Assembly (NCBI GenBank): GCA_900315315.1
Contig: OMYT01000032.1
Coordinates: forward strand, 1-37,072
From: an uncultured Eubacteriales bacterium
GTDB taxonomy: Bacteria > Bacillota > Clostridia > Christensenellales > Aristaeellaceae
Reading direction: 5' to 3'
DNA length: 37,072 nucleotides
Part shown: positions 28,901 through 37,072 of the stretch, piece after piece
Position numbering within the stretch: position 1 is the stretch's first letter
How the letters are laid out: each line of letters begins with the position of its first letter
Program-made: the position numbers and the translations under genes
The notes under the pieces: generated by a model
The model's database searches: none
What the model saw: only the letters and a program-made list of their open reading frames with translations
Told to the model about the DNA's origin: nothing

Positions 28901-29524
28901 AAGATCGAGGAACTGGTCAGAGGGCAGCAGAACGATCTGGAAGATCTGCCGGATGACTGGTTCAACGTCGGTTCTGACGCGGCCACGGGCCTGGCGGACG
29001 GCATTGGCAGCGGGGCGGAAGACACCGCCGCGGCATCCACAGACATGGCCCAGGGTGTGATTGACGCCGCCATGGCCGCCCTGGACGAGCATTCCCCGTC
29101 CCGGGTGATGGAGATCATCGGCGGGAACGCGGCCGTCGGCCTGGCCAACGGCATCTATGACCGGGCGGATGAGGCGATCAGGGCCGCCCAGTGGCTGGCC
29201 AACCAGGTCACCGCCACCGTGCAGAGCGCCCTGGACATCCACAGTCCGTCGAAGGTGCTGGAACGCCTGGGCGGGTTTACCGCCGAGGGCTTCGCCCAGG
29301 GCCTGGAGGCCAAGATCGCGGAGGTGGAGCTGGCGACGTCCCGCATGGCCGCGGCGGCGTCCCGTCCCGTGGTATCCACGGGCAGGATGCAGGATCCGGC
29401 CGCGCGCGCCCAGGGAAGCCAGGCGATGCGGGCCGTGATCGTGATGGACAAGGAGATCGTCGGCGAGCTGGTCGCCCCTGTGGTGGACGGATTCATCGGC
29501 GCGGAGATACAGGCGAGGAGGTAA
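25982..29524 (+). CDS. Tape measure protein with giant Ala/Ser heptad insert
   Basis: A 1180-residue protein that sets tail length. The N-terminal part (1-470) has coiled-coil and TMP features (LKVLNSEQKLAEAQFEATGD, SIFWNAIDALHNMTDETKRAEMADKIFGNDWRRLNPLIEAG). The C-terminal part (about 880-1180) has the usual DEHSPSRVM and DIHSPSKVLERLGG motifs. Between them, residues about 505-760 are almost only Ala and Ser with a strict 7-residue period (SxxAAxS units), including five 14-residue units (635-704, such as AALSAGSSAAAADQ) encoded by 42-bp near-repeats at 27884-28093. A Gly/Pro stretch ends the insert near 870. Such heptads are known from tail fibres (lambda Stf) and are unusual in a tape measure. 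Confidence 0.92.
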   Translation: MAKGDIKSRLILEGESEYKRQMADAASALKVLNSEQKLAEAQFEATGDAQQYAADQARILKEEIEHQKKSVEAAEKAVRQLAENGFDKNSKKMQEWQTKLNGSRAKLLLFQNKLKDIGTEFDTTDGKMNESDLAKGINFQSTIMAIDGITQAMENTVRMAARAAKAVWDLGVDASKKADEWLTKSDELGIDVETYQSWLYASRFIDTSVDDITRSWQDIQKKLGDTNEEFLRSMAQMGVATKDGSGHVLKASSIFWNAIDALHNMTDETKRAEMADKIFGNDWRRLNPLIEAGSRGYKKMAEEGRQVGVVSEKNVRALGDFNDKYEDMQAKLEKLKIDTLAALAPTFNDVADALSKAITALDTFVESEEGQAALQGLNEALSGLIKSFLGEDNGQGTFQKIVENATEAVGTFTGALAWIQEHGNAVADIIKGMAGAWLALKITKGALEMFQIGKGAVGAGKSILSGGKNLLSRLFGSKSSSAESLDDVAQAFNDTAERFSDTADAFESAADSAKQSAEAAKSSSEAAKSASESASSSSESASSSSKAAESSSQAAESASNTAESSSTAAGSSADAASSSSSAAAASEDAAASSAAASENSLTAAQNSAAAAGDSSAAAAASGDAAALSAGAADQAALSAGSSAAAADQALLSAGSSAAASEQAALAAGSSATAADQALLSAGYSAEAASQSALAAGSSADAAASSALAAGSADAAALSAATASGNAALTAGNSATAAIASADAAATAALTSGSALDAALSAAEAAATSIETAANSAAAAAESALGAAASRAALEAELAGAAAARSLAEAAAAKAIASANAAALGAGGSAGSALLGGGGAAALLGSGGNSSVPALPAPATPVVPPVTGPGTTGVTMFNFGSWIRQSREQLEEDAEKFAELYQKVAADKEQANQEREMAKAEEERAKAIEKMAAAQEFWDAVRNPDIDDDEFMEKYDNFARAYAGDLAEFAELNEKIEELVRGQQNDLEDLPDDWFNVGSDAATGLADGIGSGAEDTAAASTDMAQGVIDAAMAALDEHSPSRVMEIIGGNAAVGLANGIYDRADEAIRAAQWLANQVTATVQSALDIHSPSKVLERLGGFTAEGFAQGLEAKIAEVELATSRMAAAASRPVVSTGRMQDPAARAQGSQAMRAVIVMDKEIVGELVAPVVDGFIGAEIQARR
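27884..28093 (+). repeat. 42-bp tandem near-repeats in the tape-measure gene
   Basis: Five consecutive units encode 14-residue repeats with the pattern (A/S)(A/L)LSAGSSAxAA(D/S)Q. Codons differ between units (GCA/GCG/GCC, TCC/TCG/TCA), so the protein repeat is conserved while DNA identity is partly lost. The units sit in a longer 21-bp-periodic region from about 27500 to 28270. Confidence 0.75.
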
Positions 29525-29527
29525 AAC

Positions 29528-30286
29528 GTGAGGAAGCTGGAAGCGTGGATCAACGGCGTACCGCTGTCCGGCGTCGGCCGGATCCTGATCCAGGACATCG
29601 CGGACAACGTGCCGGAGACGGAGATCACCTACGGGGACAGCCCGGACCGCATGGGCCAGCGCCTGCTGGCGCGCAGACGGCTGTCCCGCCGGGTGAATAT
29701 CGAATTCGCCGTGCGCGAACTGACCGACCTGGCCGCCCGCGCCGCCGCTGTGGACCGGGTGAACGCCTGGGCCCAGGACGGTATCCTGGAAGTCGGGCAC
29801 CGGCCCGGCCAGAGGCTGCGCGTCATCTGTTCCGCCCGGGCGTCCATTCAGAAGCCGCGGGACTATACCGAGGCCTTTACCGTATCCTTTGAGGCCGTGT
29901 GGCCGTACTGGGAGGACGCCAGCCCCTATATCACAGAAATGTCCGGCGCGTCCGGAAGCGGCGTGCTGATCAACTACGGGACAATGGATTCCTATGTGTC
30001 CGCGTCCGTTACGCCGCAGAGCGCGGCGCTGACCGCGCTGACGCTGACCGTGGGTAGCACCAGCTTTTCCCTGACCGGCCTGAACGTCGCGGCCGGGACC
30101 GCGCTGACCATCGGGTATGACGAGCGCGGGCTGCTGCTGATCCGGGCCGGGAACGTGGGCCTGCTGGGCTGCCGGAGCGAGCAGAGCAGCGACGACATGG
30201 CAGCCGCGCCCGGGCGGAACAGCGTTTCCTTCACAGCGAATACAGCCTGCAGCGTCCGATTGGAGGTGAGAGGTTCGTGGCTGTAG
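29528..30286 (+). CDS. Distal tail protein (Dit)
   Basis: A 252-residue protein. Residues 1-140 show the Dit N-terminal fold (MRKLEAWINGVPLSG, LLARRRLSRRVNIEFAVREL, YTEAFTVSFEAVWPYWED). The C-terminal beta domain (about 150-250) contains SFSLTGLNVAAGTALTIGYDERG and ends VRLEVRGSWL, as in hexameric baseplate hubs. The GTG start follows GAGGAGG by a few bases. Order after the tape measure is as expected. Confidence 0.9.
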   Translation: MRKLEAWINGVPLSGVGRILIQDIADNVPETEITYGDSPDRMGQRLLARRRLSRRVNIEFAVRELTDLAARAAAVDRVNAWAQDGILEVGHRPGQRLRVICSARASIQKPRDYTEAFTVSFEAVWPYWEDASPYITEMSGASGSGVLINYGTMDSYVSASVTPQSAALTALTLTVGSTSFSLTGLNVAAGTALTIGYDERGLLLIRAGNVGLLGCRSEQSSDDMAAAPGRNSVSFTANTACSVRLEVRGSWL

Positions 30287-33200
30287 TCCTTCCCGCCGTC
30301 CGGCAGCCTAGGCTGCTGGATGAAACAACCTGGCGCGAGGCCAGGCGTCTGCGCCCGAACGCCGCGGAGCTGCACCTGAAGCTGAACGGCATCAGCTACG
30401 GGGTGCTGACGATGCCATGGACCGACACCGTGCTGCCGATGCGCGCCTGGGTGGAGATCTATACCAGCAAGGGCAGCGCGGGGCTGTACCGCGTCACCAG
30501 GGCGGATAGCCGGAAGTTCCATACCGTCGCGTACACGCTGCAGCACGCCATCGACACGCTGAACGACAGCCTGTGGCGCGAGCAGGGGGACTTCAAGGGC
30601 ACTGCCCAGGCGTTCCTGACGAAGCTGCTGTCCTTCCAGCGCGTGCCCTACTGGCAGCTGGGCACCTGCGAGGACACCGGGAACTATAAAGTGACCGGCA
30701 TCAACTACGGCAAACTGAGCGACATGCTGTCCGGGTTCGTGGAATCCAGGACGGGCTATTACCTGAGCTACGACTTTTCCACTACACCGTGGACGGTCAG
30801 CTGGCTGCGGCTGCCGGCAGGCGTGCGCTGCGAGTGGCGCGTCCGCCGGAACGTCAAGACCTGCTCGGTGACCACGTTCGACACGGACCAGTGCACCAGG
30901 CTGTATTATACCGTCAGCCCGGCGGAAGGACAGGAAGCCGACCCCACCGTCTACACGCTCGACAACACGGAACAGCAGCAGCGCGGCGTCTATATCGAGA
31001 AGGCCATCACCATCGACGCGGACGAGATCGCGGATCCCGCCGCGTTCGCCGCCCAGTTCATGCAGGATCACGCGGAGCCGGGCGTGCAGATCGCCGTGGA
31101 GGGCTACGAATTCGCCCGCCAGACCGGGGACCGGCTGGACGCCTATGAGCTGGGCGACCTGGCCCGCTGCATCGTGGACGACCTGGGCCCGCTGCGTGAG
31201 CGGATCGTGGCGCTCAACTATCCGGACCTGATCGGCGCGCCGGAGAGCGTCAGCGCGGAGCTGGCGAACAACCTGCCCAAGTTTTCCGAAAGCCTGACGA
31301 CGGCGTCCAAGACCGCGGCGGCAGCCGCCCGGTCCGCCCGGGCCAACGCCAAAGCGGTCGAAAAGCAGGAAAAAGAGATCACCCACTGGAGCCAGATCGT
31401 CACCTACCACGGGGAGGCCCTGGATGGCAGCGGCGTCACCGCGATGTACGAAAGCGGCATCGACATGGACGCCACCGGCGGGGTGAAGATCTACAGCCTG
31501 GAAGAGGGAATGCAGGCGCTGTATTCCGCGATCCGGGTCAACGCTTCCAGCATCGACATGGAATCCCAGCGGATCCTGATGGTCGCGAAGCAGGCCGGCA
31601 CCGGCGCGGAGATGTTCGACCCGACGCATTCCTACCAGATCGGCGACCGGGTCGGCTACAATGGGAAGATGTACGAGTTCACCGCGGCCCACAGCGGCAC
31701 CGAGGAGAACCCGCTGCCCTGGGATCCGACGCACGTCCAGGAAGTCGCGTCCCTGCAGGATCAGATCGCGGACAACGCCGGGGACATCTACGACATCACC
31801 CAGAGCGCGATCATGCAGAACGCCAGCTCCATCACCGGCGTGGTCGGCAAGTTCGAGATCGACAGCCAGGGGAACCTGGTCGTCAAGGACGGCGGCGCGT
31901 TCAAGCTCAAGAAAAACAACGTCGAATACGGCCTTTACAGCGAGGACAACCTGACGGCCGGCCTGGTCGTCGGGCTGATCAACAACCAGCAGACCGGCGA
32001 AGGCGTAACGGTCGCCCGTATTTCTGCGGATAAAATTATTTTAGACGGCACGACCACGGCCACCACCCTGGACGCCAGGCTGGCGAACGTGGATGATCTT
32101 TTCACCAACACCGGATACGCCGGAACGATCAATGTCCATTCCCTGAACACGGTATCAAAAAACGGATCCGCCGGGACGGTCACCGGCGACATCATCACGG
32201 CGAACACACAGCTATCCATCGGCACTGGCACGAACGGCGGCAGCGGTAATCTGTATTACCGCGGCGAGCAGTATTACAAGCGGGCGCTGACACTTGGACC
32301 GTCCAACGGCTATATTGCTGAAGGTTATTTCCTGGGCAACTCCAACACGGCACTGTCCATAAATCATTCCCATGCCCTGGCCATCACGGAGCTGACCGGT
32401 GACGATGCCGGGAAGATCCAGGTCACGCTGGGCGCGGCTGTCTCGGAAAGTTCCTCGGAGCGCATCAAAAATTTTAAGATCGCCGACACGGCTTATTACA
32501 AGAGCCGTGTCGGCATCTCCAATCTCTCCGTGACCGGCGGCACCGACCAGGGATCCCAGCAGGATTACAGCGATTCGTCTGCCCAGGTCGTGACAGTCGT
32601 TGCGGACGGCTACTACATCGTGGCAGCGGACGCGAAAGACGGGACGCATGAATATAAAAAGTTCCATGTGCCGGCCGGATCCGCTGTCACCGTCAACGTG
32701 GTCGGCCCGACCTGGGACGGCTCGACGGCGACGTATTCCAGGAAGGTCACTTTCTCTCCTTCCTCCGGATCCGGCAGTTCCGCCGAAATGACGCTCACGC
32801 TGTCCGCTTACGCTTCCAACTTCAACTGGCATGACACAGGCACAAATGCCGGGAAATATACCTACGATGTTACCGGCAACGTGAACGACGGAAGCGGTGT
32901 AAAACTGACCAGAACCGTTTCCGGCCTCACGCTGACACCGACCGACGCCATCAACTACGGCAAGACACTCGTTTCCCCGACCAGCGCGTCCATCTCCAAC
33001 ATCACGGCCAACAGCTCCACCGGACTGGCCACCGCCACCCTGACCGTCAAATATACCGGCAACACAACCGGCGTGCCGATCACCGGCGTGGACGTATCGT
33101 CCATCTATCAGGCCGGAAAGAATTCCGGCACAGAGGCGGACGAATATGATGTGGTGTTTGATATCACCATGTCGGACGGCGGCAGCTACTCCGCTGTGAA

Positions 33201-33909
33201 GCGGATCCCGGTCGACTGCGTCGACGTCTACAACAAAGGCGTGGAGGACTCAGGTTCTTCCGTTACTTATGTTTATGCTTATGCATCCGGAAACGATAAT
33301 CCCGTGAACATTAGGAAAACCGCAAGCGGATCCACGAGCAACTTGCTTGGCAGGCTTTACTGCAATACGAAGGTCCAGCTGATCAGTTATGCGAACGGCT
33401 ACGCATGTGTATCCTATGACGGTTATACCGGGTACATCAGCTGCTCGGGCGGCATAGACCATAATTATGTATGGTCAACGCCGAAATCAGGGAAGACCGT
33501 TGTCACTTCCGGCTGGGCTCAGGCTCCCAGCGGCGGCGGCGGAGACGATCCGACACCCGGCAAGACCATCACCAAGGTCACGATTTCGTCCGTCGCTCAT
33601 AATTCCAGCAGCGCAGGATCACTTACGGTATCTGTCTGCTCCGCGACGAGCTCGAACAATATGCCGACGAGCAAAACCGCTGCCTATGTCAATTCGACCA
33701 CCTGGAACCTGCCGATTGCTTCCGGCGGCTACAGAACAACATCTTCCAGCGTATCGTCCTATCTGAAAGCGGTTGTCAACGGTCATTACGCCGGACATGC
33801 AGGTTCCTCGCACAGTTCGATGCTGACGGTCCGCGTCGTGGTCAGCGTGGATTACAGCGACGGATCCAGCAGCACCGAATGCGTCGAAACAACCAGTTTC
33901 CCCTATTAA
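30277..33909 (+). CDS. Tail-associated (Tal-like) tip protein with added binding domains
   Basis: A 1210-residue protein. Residues 1 to about 325 form the gp27/Tal-like hub (SYGVLTMPWTDTVLPMRAWVEIYTS, YTLQHAIDTLNDSLW). A coiled segment (about 327-372), then a chitin-binding-like (CBM5/12) module follow (about 441-491; MFDPTHSYQIGDRVGYNGKMYEF). Beta-rich Ig-like repeats continue to about 990. Residues 1008-1058 are a bacterial SH3b domain (PVNIRKTASGSTSNLLGRL and GYTGYISC), and a final beta domain ends FPY. It closes the tail tube and contacts the cell wall. The GTG start overlaps Dit by 10 nt. Confidence 0.85.
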   Translation: MAVVLPAVRQPRLLDETTWREARRLRPNAAELHLKLNGISYGVLTMPWTDTVLPMRAWVEIYTSKGSAGLYRVTRADSRKFHTVAYTLQHAIDTLNDSLWREQGDFKGTAQAFLTKLLSFQRVPYWQLGTCEDTGNYKVTGINYGKLSDMLSGFVESRTGYYLSYDFSTTPWTVSWLRLPAGVRCEWRVRRNVKTCSVTTFDTDQCTRLYYTVSPAEGQEADPTVYTLDNTEQQQRGVYIEKAITIDADEIADPAAFAAQFMQDHAEPGVQIAVEGYEFARQTGDRLDAYELGDLARCIVDDLGPLRERIVALNYPDLIGAPESVSAELANNLPKFSESLTTASKTAAAAARSARANAKAVEKQEKEITHWSQIVTYHGEALDGSGVTAMYESGIDMDATGGVKIYSLEEGMQALYSAIRVNASSIDMESQRILMVAKQAGTGAEMFDPTHSYQIGDRVGYNGKMYEFTAAHSGTEENPLPWDPTHVQEVASLQDQIADNAGDIYDITQSAIMQNASSITGVVGKFEIDSQGNLVVKDGGAFKLKKNNVEYGLYSEDNLTAGLVVGLINNQQTGEGVTVARISADKIILDGTTTATTLDARLANVDDLFTNTGYAGTINVHSLNTVSKNGSAGTVTGDIITANTQLSIGTGTNGGSGNLYYRGEQYYKRALTLGPSNGYIAEGYFLGNSNTALSINHSHALAITELTGDDAGKIQVTLGAAVSESSSERIKNFKIADTAYYKSRVGISNLSVTGGTDQGSQQDYSDSSAQVVTVVADGYYIVAADAKDGTHEYKKFHVPAGSAVTVNVVGPTWDGSTATYSRKVTFSPSSGSGSSAEMTLTLSAYASNFNWHDTGTNAGKYTYDVTGNVNDGSGVKLTRTVSGLTLTPTDAINYGKTLVSPTSASISNITANSSTGLATATLTVKYTGNTTGVPITGVDVSSIYQAGKNSGTEADEYDVVFDITMSDGGSYSAVKRIPVDCVDVYNKGVEDSGSSVTYVYAYASGNDNPVNIRKTASGSTSNLLGRLYCNTKVQLISYANGYACVSYDGYTGYISCSGGIDHNYVWSTPKSGKTVVTSGWAQAPSGGGGDDPTPGKTITKVTISSVAHNSSSAGSLTVSVCSATSSNNMPTSKTAAYVNSTTWNLPIASGGYRTTSSSVSSYLKAVVNGHYAGHAGSSHSSMLTVRVVVSVDYSDGSSSTECVETTSFPY

Positions 33910-33925
33910 AGAAAGGAGCATCCAC

Positions 33926-34078
33926 ATGTCCGTCTATGAACTGATCGAGAAGATCCTCGCCGACCTGAATCAGACCGCATCCGCCATCCTGGGCACGGCC
34001 CAGAACATCGCCGTCCTCCGGGACGCCCTGAAGGCCGCCGACAAGGCGGCCCAGGACAAGCAGGAGGAGAAGGAATGA
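33926..34078 (+). CDS. Small coiled-coil protein between Tal and fibre genes
   Basis: A 50-residue protein (MSVYELIEKILADLNQTASA...AADKAAQDKQEEKE), AAAGGAG 8 nt upstream, coupled to the next gene by ATGA. It is a predicted amphipathic helix with a charged tail. It may be a small baseplate or trimerisation component; no family is recognised. Confidence 0.65.
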   Translation: MSVYELIEKILADLNQTASAILGTAQNIAVLRDALKAADKAAQDKQEEKE

Positions 34079-34350
34079 GAAATATCAAACTTCTCGACGG
34101 CACCGTCTACCCCGTGGATCGCTGCGGGGCGGACGGCGGCGTCCTCCGGATCCGGATCCTGCCGCCGTTCGTGATCGCGGACGTCGCGGCCCGGTTCACC
34201 GATCCGGAAAAAACGGACCGGATCGAGCATTACTTCGACGGCGTCGAGACGGATCATGTGATCTTTGAGCATTACACCGTATTTCAGTCCATGGAAGCGG
34301 ACCGGGACAAACTGCTGCTGTGGATGAAGCAGGACGGAGGCGGCGCATGA
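34075..34350 (+). CDS. Hypothetical baseplate-region protein
   Basis: A 91-residue protein (MRNIKLLDGTVYPVDRCGADGGVLRIRILPP...IEHYFDGVETDHVIFEHYTVFQSM...). It is coupled on both sides by ATGA overlaps, so translated together with the fibre gene. The alternating strands and helices look like a small adaptor. Context suggests a baseplate part; function is unproven. Confidence 0.65.
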   Translation: MRNIKLLDGTVYPVDRCGADGGVLRIRILPPFVIADVAARFTDPEKTDRIEHYFDGVETDHVIFEHYTVFQSMEADRDKLLLWMKQDGGGA

Positions 34351-36503
34351 TTGCAATCAGACGGTTTTTCTGCCCAGGCCATGGCCTGATCAGGCCGGAG
34401 GAGCTGAAAGGCTTCGTATTCTCGCCGGAATCGAACGCCCACACCTTTGTCATCACGAAGCTGGACGGATCCAACATTGTGCCGTTCCCGGATGATTCAG
34501 AGGTCACGGCCCGGCTGATCCGGGCCGACCAGGAGACCATCCTGATCGACGGGGACCTGACGGACGGAACCGCCGCCGTGAACCTGCCGGCCGAGTGCTA
34601 CCAGGTGCCCGGCAGGTTCACGCTGCATGTGTTTGTGGAAACGGACGCCGGCGTCACCTGCGTATACGCTGCCGCCGGCACCGTCGTCCAGGCGGATTCC
34701 GGCCGCGTCAGCATCCCGGAAGGGACAGCCCGCGAAATCGACGACGAGATCATCGAGATCAGGACGGCCGTCTCCACCGTCCCCGATGTGATCGCATCCA
34801 TCCCCCAGGATTACACCGCGCTGTCCGATACCGTCAGCAGCCTGGAACGGGGCAGCCTGGGTGAGACAAACACCGCCTGGCTGAAGCACGGCCGGTATAT
34901 ATCCGGCAGCGGAAAATGGGCGTCCGGAACCAATTATGTGTACGCGCTGATCCCGATCCAGGGCGGGGATGTCATTCAAATCAAAGCCGGATCCAACGTG
35001 TGCATCTATGCGTTCCTCAAGTCGGATTACTCCGGGACGTCGGCCGTCTCGTTTGCGGACGGCGTATCCGGGCGCGCCACCGTTGCCGCGGGCGGCAAAA
35101 CGGTCACAACCGCCCCGGCCACCAGCGTCTATCTGTATGTCCTCGTCAACAACGTAAGCAACCGCAGCCAGTGGCTGTACTGGCCGGAAAAACTGATTAT
35201 CAACGGAGAAAACGTTTCCTGGCCTGTCCGCTGGCTGACGGAGCAGAACCTGGAGCTGGCCCTGTCTGCGCTCCACAGCGTGAACGGCGGGAACGGCGCG
35301 CCGTATCTGCGCGGATTCTTCTCCGTCAGTTCGGAGGGCACCTGGATCGCCGGGGATTATCAGTACGCGCTGCTGCCGGTTTCTGCGGGCGACGTCGTCA
35401 CCATCACGGTAAGGGCCGGATCCTATTCCTGCTATTACGCTTTCCTGGAGCATGATGTCATCCCGGGGGAAGTCAGGGTGGCGTTCGCCGGAAACGAAAC
35501 GGCCCGCAGGACCGTGAGCCCCGGGGCGATGGCCAGCGTCACAGCGCCGGTCGGCAGCGTGTATCTGTATGTGCTGTATTCCATCGGCAGCGATCTGTAT
35601 TATCCGCAGAGCATCTCCATCAACGGGATCAGCATGGACGGGAACGTCCGGCAGATGAACGCCGGCGTTTTCAAATATGAGGCCGGGACCTTCCTCAACG
35701 GCGTGGCCACCGAGCGCCTGACGGTCGGGTTCCCTTCCGGGACAGGATACGTCGGCTATGTGCTTTACCGGTATGTGTATCCGGACAATCACTGCAACGT
35801 CTGGCGGGTGTTCTCGTTCAACGTGTTCGATCATGCGCTCAACAGCACAGCCACACTGTCCGCGAAAGGAGAGCTGGAATGCGCTGTCAGCCTGCAGGGC
35901 CGGCCTGATTTCTCCGGCGGATCCACGCACGGGGACGAGATGATGACCGGGTTCAACGTGTACGCGGACGGCCGGGAGATCACGTCCAGGCTGGCCGACT
36001 GCGGGAACTGTATGCCGTTCAGGGAGCTGCGGCTGGTGCGGCACTCAGAACTGTTTGATCCTTCCGCCCCTTCAACGAAAATCGCAGACCATGGCGTGGA
36101 GTATATCTTCTCCGACGGGACGATGACGATCAACCAGGCGCTGAAATGGGCTGTATCCGAAAGCCTGAGCAGCTGCTACATGGCCATGTTTACGCCCGGG
36201 AAAGCGTATACCGATCATTATTACACGGATGTCGACTACGCCGTGACCGAATATCCGGGCGACAATTACGGGATCAGCGTGCCGGGAGCCAGGCACGCGG
36301 TGGCATACGGATCCGGCGGGTTCTGCGGGGAGTTCTGGGTGGAACAGTATCCGGAAGGCCTGACAGGCGGGGACCGGATGCTGATCACGGACAACAGCGG
36401 GAACAGCTACAACAAGATGTATTACGTGATCTGCAACGCCGGGCAGACAACTGTCGGGGAGCTGTGGAAGACGACGACAAAGTACAGGGTCAGGTTTTCG
36501 TAA
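34347..36503 (+). CDS. Tail fibre / baseplate upper protein A (BppU-like N-terminus)
   Basis: A 718-residue protein. ATG 34347 has GGAGG upstream. Residues 1-125 resemble the BppU-type N-terminal Ig-like domain (HTFVITKLDG, ARLIRADQETILIDGDLTDGTAAVNLPAECYQVPGRF) that anchors fibres to the baseplate. After a helical linker ending IPQDYTALS, two tandem beta-sandwich domains of about 130 residues follow (W.SGTNYVYALIPIQGGDVI and W.AGDYQYALLPVSAGDVV), a clear internal duplication. The last 280 residues match the C-terminus of fibre B. It is directly followed by fibre B (36515). Confidence 0.85.
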   Translation: MIAIRRFFCPGHGLIRPEELKGFVFSPESNAHTFVITKLDGSNIVPFPDDSEVTARLIRADQETILIDGDLTDGTAAVNLPAECYQVPGRFTLHVFVETDAGVTCVYAAAGTVVQADSGRVSIPEGTAREIDDEIIEIRTAVSTVPDVIASIPQDYTALSDTVSSLERGSLGETNTAWLKHGRYISGSGKWASGTNYVYALIPIQGGDVIQIKAGSNVCIYAFLKSDYSGTSAVSFADGVSGRATVAAGGKTVTTAPATSVYLYVLVNNVSNRSQWLYWPEKLIINGENVSWPVRWLTEQNLELALSALHSVNGGNGAPYLRGFFSVSSEGTWIAGDYQYALLPVSAGDVVTITVRAGSYSCYYAFLEHDVIPGEVRVAFAGNETARRTVSPGAMASVTAPVGSVYLYVLYSIGSDLYYPQSISINGISMDGNVRQMNAGVFKYEAGTFLNGVATERLTVGFPSGTGYVGYVLYRYVYPDNHCNVWRVFSFNVFDHALNSTATLSAKGELECAVSLQGRPDFSGGSTHGDEMMTGFNVYADGREITSRLADCGNCMPFRELRLVRHSELFDPSAPSTKIADHGVEYIFSDGTMTINQALKWAVSESLSSCYMAMFTPGKAYTDHYYTDVDYAVTEYPGDNYGISVPGARHAVAYGSGGFCGEFWVEQYPEGLTGGDRMLITDNSGNSYNKMYYVICNAGQTTVGELWKTTTKYRVRFS
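34583..34613 (+). repeat. 31-bp repeat shared by both fibre genes
   Basis: The 31 bases encoding LPAECYQVPG are identical at 36763-36793 in fibre B, although the rest of the N-terminal domain has diverged. It is a direct repeat usable for recombination between the paralogues. Confidence 0.7.
34797..34823 (+). repeat. 27-bp repeat at the fibre module border
   Basis: The 27 bases encoding SIPQDYTAL are identical at 37019-37045 (equal to 46-72 at the window start). In both genes the sequences diverge completely right after it, so it marks the point where the central module was exchanged. Confidence 0.75.
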
Positions 36504-36514
36504 GGAGGAGAAAA

Positions 36515-37072
36515 ATGATCGAAATCAAACGAGCTTTCCGCCCGGCCCGCGGGTTTGAACGGATCGATGAGCTGCCGGGATACCTGTTCACGCCGGAAAT
36601 GGACGCGCACACGTTTATCATCACGAAAGTGGAGAAGGTGGACGGCCAGGAGACGGCAGTTCCCTTCGATACCGGCACGGAGATCTCCGCGCGCCTGATC
36701 AAGGCCGACGGCGTCACCGAGCTGGTGGACGGCAGTCTGGCCGACGGGGCCGCCGTCGTGACCCTGCCGGCCGAGTGCTACCAGGTGCCCGGCCGCTTCA
36801 CGCTGACGGTCTATGCCTCCCTGGGCGGGACCGTCACCTGCATCTACGCAGCCACATCCACCGTCCTGGCCGGCGATACGGAGGATCTCAACATCGCCGG
36901 CGGAACCGTCCGGAACATCGACGCCAAGATCGGCGAGATCCGGGACGCCATCTCCGACGCCCAGGACGCCGTCGATGACATCGGGGAAGCCGTCGCCGGC
37001 GTGCCCGACGTGATCGCTTCCATCCCCCAGGATTACACCGCGCTGAGTAACTCTGTTGGTGATTTAAAGAGC
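36515..37072 (+). CDS. Tail fibre / receptor-binding protein B, N-terminal part (continues at 1)
   Basis: The start of the roughly 760-residue fibre B. The ATG has TAAGGAGGAG 4-5 nt upstream and lies 11 bp behind fibre A. Residues 1-125 are the BppU-like anchor (HTFIITKVEK, ARLIKADGVTELVDGSLADGAAVVTLPAECYQVPGRF), followed by a helical linker (IDAKIGEIRDAISDAQDAVDDIGEAV). Codon 154 falls on base 36974, identical to base 1, and the frame continues without break. The anchor is clearly paralogous to fibre A. Both fibres are probably attached to the same baseplate. Confidence 0.88.
   Translation, partial: MIEIKRAFRPARGFERIDELPGYLFTPEMDAHTFIITKVEKVDGQETAVPFDTGTEISARLIKADGVTELVDGSLADGAAVVTLPAECYQVPGRFTLTVYASLGGTVTCIYAATSTVLAGDTEDLNIAGGTVRNIDAKIGEIRDAISDAQDAVDDIGEAVAGVPDVIASIPQDYTALSNSVGDLKS
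36974..37072. repeat. Terminal direct repeat, copy 2 (circular closure)
   Basis: Identical to bases 1-99. For a non-redundant genome, one of the two copies should be removed. Confidence 0.95.

Overview
The window is one complete circular-style genome of a temperate, long-tailed (siphovirus) phage, opened inside a tail-fibre gene. Bases 1-99 are identical to bases 36974-37072, so the molecule closes into a circle of 36,973 bp and the first gene is the end of the last one. This is a redundant assembly overlap, or a circular or circularly permuted genome. The host is probably a GC-rich member of the Bacillota (Clostridia-like gut or rumen bacteria). The grounds are strong AGGAGG-type ribosome binding sites, DUF3102/ORF6C-type genes, a phi13-like tail tube protein, a P27-like small terminase, and short host-type repeats. 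The host assignment is inference only.

Layout, starting at the lysogeny switch. (a) 5331-7740 minus: CI-like repressor, a secreted cargo protein, the integrase and attP. The attP core is the 3' end of a tRNA-type gene, probably tmRNA. (b) 7741-7868: divergent promoter region with repeated GTAGTA operator half-sites. (c) 7869-16283 plus: Cro-like protein, many small early genes, a roughly 600-nt gene-free and highly structured stretch (10383-11004, probable large ncRNA), DUF3102 and ORF6C proteins, a replication initiator with internal iteron-like repeats, an activator-like HTH protein and SSB. (d) 16416-17804: a second tyrosine recombinase, a late promoter followed at once by a strong terminator, an HNH endonuclease and the likely cos region. 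(e) 17805-25358: terminase, portal, protease, capsid, connectors, tail tube and an Ig/cadherin-like add-on. (f) 25419-36503 and 36515 through the junction to 1824: frameshifted tail chaperones, a tape measure with a giant Ala/Ser heptad insert, Dit, Tal, and two mosaic tail-fibre paralogues. (g) 1825-3849: an AT-rich accessory module holding a ribbon-helix-helix protein, a small HTH protein and a third tyrosine recombinase. (h) 3855-5330: endolysin and holin cassette.

The most interesting signals are these. The first is the long structured noncoding region with a tRNA-like half. The second is the self-contained recombinase module, whose promoter shares an operator motif with the adjacent RHH gene; it sits directly behind two paralogous fibre genes that differ only in their central specificity modules. 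The third is the 7-residue-periodic insert in the tape measure. The fourth is short host-type repeats (GGGAATA and GAGTGRR heptamers, and REP-like palindromes) that have become start sites, stop codons and coding sequence of phage genes. The fifth is a PR'-tR'-like late promoter/terminator pair.
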